From positions 1 through 5,922 of the forward strand of contig JAHKLV010000085.1 in NCBI GenBank assembly GCA_020854925.1: DNA of 5,922 nucleotides, written 5' to 3'. Below, piece after piece: positions 4,553-5,922 of this stretch (the first letter of the stretch is position 1; each line of letters begins with the position of its first letter). Made by a program: the position numbers and the translations under genes. The notes beneath the pieces were generated by a model. The model saw only the letters and a program-made list of their open reading frames with translations. It did not search any database and had not been told where the DNA came from. The DNA comes from Candidatus Methanofastidiosia archaeon (GTDB lineage Archaea; Methanobacteriota_B; Thermococci; Methanofastidiosales; NM3).

Positions 4553-5922
4553 ATGGGCGGATGGCGCATGAAGGTCCTTTCGGTTGACCTTTCCTCTGGA
4601 GAGGTCAAGGACCTTCCCCTTTCGAAAAAACGGGCAACGGCAGCCATCGGCGGCACGTGCCTTGCCGCCGAGTACCTATACGAGCGCGTGCGCGGGCCGT
4701 GCGACCCCCTTGCACCCGAGAATCCCGTGGTCATCATGACCGGGCCCCTCACGGGCACGGGAATAGCCTCCACAGGGCGATTCTGCCTTGCCACCCTCTC
4801 CCCGCTCACCTCGTGCTTTCTACAGTCGCATGCCGGCGGCCACGTGGGCCCCGAGCTCAAGTACGCAGGGTACGACGGTCTCGTCATCACCGGCGCCGCC
4901 GAAGAGCCGGTGTACCTCTCCATCGAGGATGACCATGTCGACATCGTTCCCGCGGGGGATATGTGGGGAGATACCGTTTCCCGAACGGTGCGAAAGCTTG
5001 AGGAACGGGCCGACCCGGAGGCCAAGAGCCTCGTCATCGGACCCACCGGCGAGCGCCTCGTTCCCCTGGCGTGTGTGCAGAGCGACGTGTACCGCGCCTG
5101 CGGGCGTGGCGGTGCCGGTGCCGTTTTTGGTTCCAAGCGCCTCAAGGCCGTGGTGATCAGGGGAACAGGGGGGGTAGACGTGCATGATCCCGAGGCGATG
5201 GTGGGCATCATGTCGGAAACGCGCGCCATGGCGCGAAAAGACCTCAACGGCTTCTCCCGTTATGGTACGGCCAACGCCGGTACGCTCACCAATGCCGCAG
5301 GCGTCCTTCCCACGGCCAACTTCACCCGGGGCACCTATGAACACATGGGAGACATTGTGGGCTCCTCGCTCAAGGAGACGGTCTGGAAGGGGCGTCGTGC
5401 GTGCTTTGCCTGCCCCATTGGCTGCTCGCAGTTCAGCGTCTCCGAAGGCGTGAGGACCGAGGGACCCGAATACGAGACGACCTTTTCCCTCGGTTCCTGC
5501 GTGCTCAATCATGACCCTGCCGTGCTGGTGGAGGCCAACGCCCTGTGCAACGACCTGGGCCTTGACACCATGTCCGCCGGCGTCACCATCGCGTGGGCGA
5601 TGGAGGCCTCTGAGCGTGGTCTCCTGCCCGAGCGTATCCCCTGGGGGGATAAAACGGCCATCTGCCGTCTACTCAGGGAGATGGCGTACGGAGACGGGCT
5701 TGGCGCCGACCTAGCCTTCGGGTCGCGGTTTGCCTCGCGGCGCTATGGGGGTGAATCCTTTGCCATGCAGGTCAAAGGCATGGAGCTACCGGGGTACGAT
5801 CCCCGGAAAACGCAGGGCATGGCGCTTGCCTATGCTACGTCCACGAGGGGCGCGTGCCACCTCCGCGCGCCGCTTTACATCGCCGAGGCCTTCACGAAGC
5901 GCAGCCCCGCCCTCACGCTGGA
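4553..5922 (+). CDS. Aldehyde ferredoxin oxidoreductase family protein (3' end outside window)
   Basis: AOR enzymes oxidise aldehydes to carboxylic acids in the cytoplasm with a tungsten (or molybdenum) bis-pterin and a [4Fe-4S] cluster, passing electrons to ferredoxin. 456 residues are present; the family is about 600, so the last quarter is missing. The start MGGWRMKVLSVDLSSG aligns in length with Pyrococcus AOR, supporting ATG 4553. GPLTGTG at 64-70 leads to Arg76 (pterin contact), HAGGHVGPELK lies at 93-103, GRGGAGAVFGSK at 184-195, the cluster cysteines Cys284, Cys287 and Cys291 in CFACPIGC, EGPEYE at 303-308, NDLGLDTMSAG at 333-343, and ELPGYDPR at 411-418. The fourth cluster Cys (Cys494 in Pyrococcus AOR) would lie beyond the window. 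Which aldehyde it uses cannot be read from this part. Its position after the iron-sulfur GMC gene suggests the two act in sequence or share redox partners. Confidence 0.95.
   Translation, partial: MGGWRMKVLSVDLSSGEVKDLPLSKKRATAAIGGTCLAAEYLYERVRGPCDPLAPENPVVIMTGPLTGTGIASTGRFCLATLSPLTSCFLQSHAGGHVGPELKYAGYDGLVITGAAEEPVYLSIEDDHVDIVPAGDMWGDTVSRTVRKLEERADPEAKSLVIGPTGERLVPLACVQSDVYRACGRGGAGAVFGSKRLKAVVIRGTGGVDVHDPEAMVGIMSETRAMARKDLNGFSRYGTANAGTLTNAAGVLPTANFTRGTYEHMGDIVGSSLKETVWKGRRACFACPIGCSQFSVSEGVRTEGPEYETTFSLGSCVLNHDPAVLVEANALCNDLGLDTMSAGVTIAWAMEASERGLLPERIPWGDKTAICRLLREMAYGDGLGADLAFGSRFASRRYGGESFAMQVKGMELPGYDPRKTQGMALAYATSTRGACHLRAPLYIAEAFTKRSPALTL

Noticed and set aside
4820..5512. 230-codon open frame opposite the AOR gene
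   Set aside because: The sense strand has unambiguous AOR motifs throughout; the antisense translation resembles no family I recognise.
1..5922. tRNA, rRNA, CRISPR or insertion sequence
   Set aside because: Intergenic spaces are all under 100 bases and show no cloverleaf, spaced repeats or transposase-like sequence.

Overview
The window looks like a moderately GC-rich euryarchaeal chromosome, most likely a methanogen of the Methanomicrobiales type. This assignment is inferred from three things. The promoters are archaeal (TATA box about 25 bases from the start codon, one with a clear purine-rich BRE), and several genes appear leaderless. The adenylate kinase is the long form with a zinc-type lid, next to a dapF-aminotransferase pair. 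There is also a GMC/aldehyde ferredoxin oxidoreductase pair of anaerobic character. No 16S or methanogenesis gene is present to prove it.

Layout. Bases 2-1680 (+) hold the end of diaminopimelate epimerase (dapF, 5' end outside the window) and, through an ATGA stop/start overlap, a PLP aminotransferase that is probably the diaminopimelate aminotransferase. Together they form a lysine-biosynthesis unit. Bases 1669-2310 (-) encode adenylate kinase; its 3' end overlaps the aminotransferase stop by 12 bp in a tail-to-tail arrangement. A short intergenic stretch (2311-2395) holds the adk promoter and the oligo-T terminator of the next gene. Bases 2396-3175 (-) encode a heliorhodopsin with all the key retinal-pocket residues. 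Across an 84-bp divergent promoter region (3176-3259), bases 3260-4522 (+) encode a compact GMC-family flavoprotein with a four-cysteine iron-sulfur loop. Thirty bases further on, an aldehyde ferredoxin oxidoreductase (AOR) family tungsto/molybdopterin enzyme begins at 4553 and runs off the right edge.

How they may fit. The dapF pair and adk are housekeeping genes. The heliorhodopsin and the flavoprotein-AOR pair form the accessory part. The flavoprotein could oxidise an alcohol (or another CH-OH substrate) to an aldehyde or ketone, and the AOR could oxidise an aldehyde to the acid with ferredoxin as acceptor. Their divergent placement beside a retinal-binding photoreceptor is the most interesting feature. 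A functional link, such as light-dependent control or retinoid chemistry, is only a hypothesis. The window has no recognisable retinal synthase, no RNA genes, no mobile elements and no CRISPR. No stretch over 300 bases lacks a gene.
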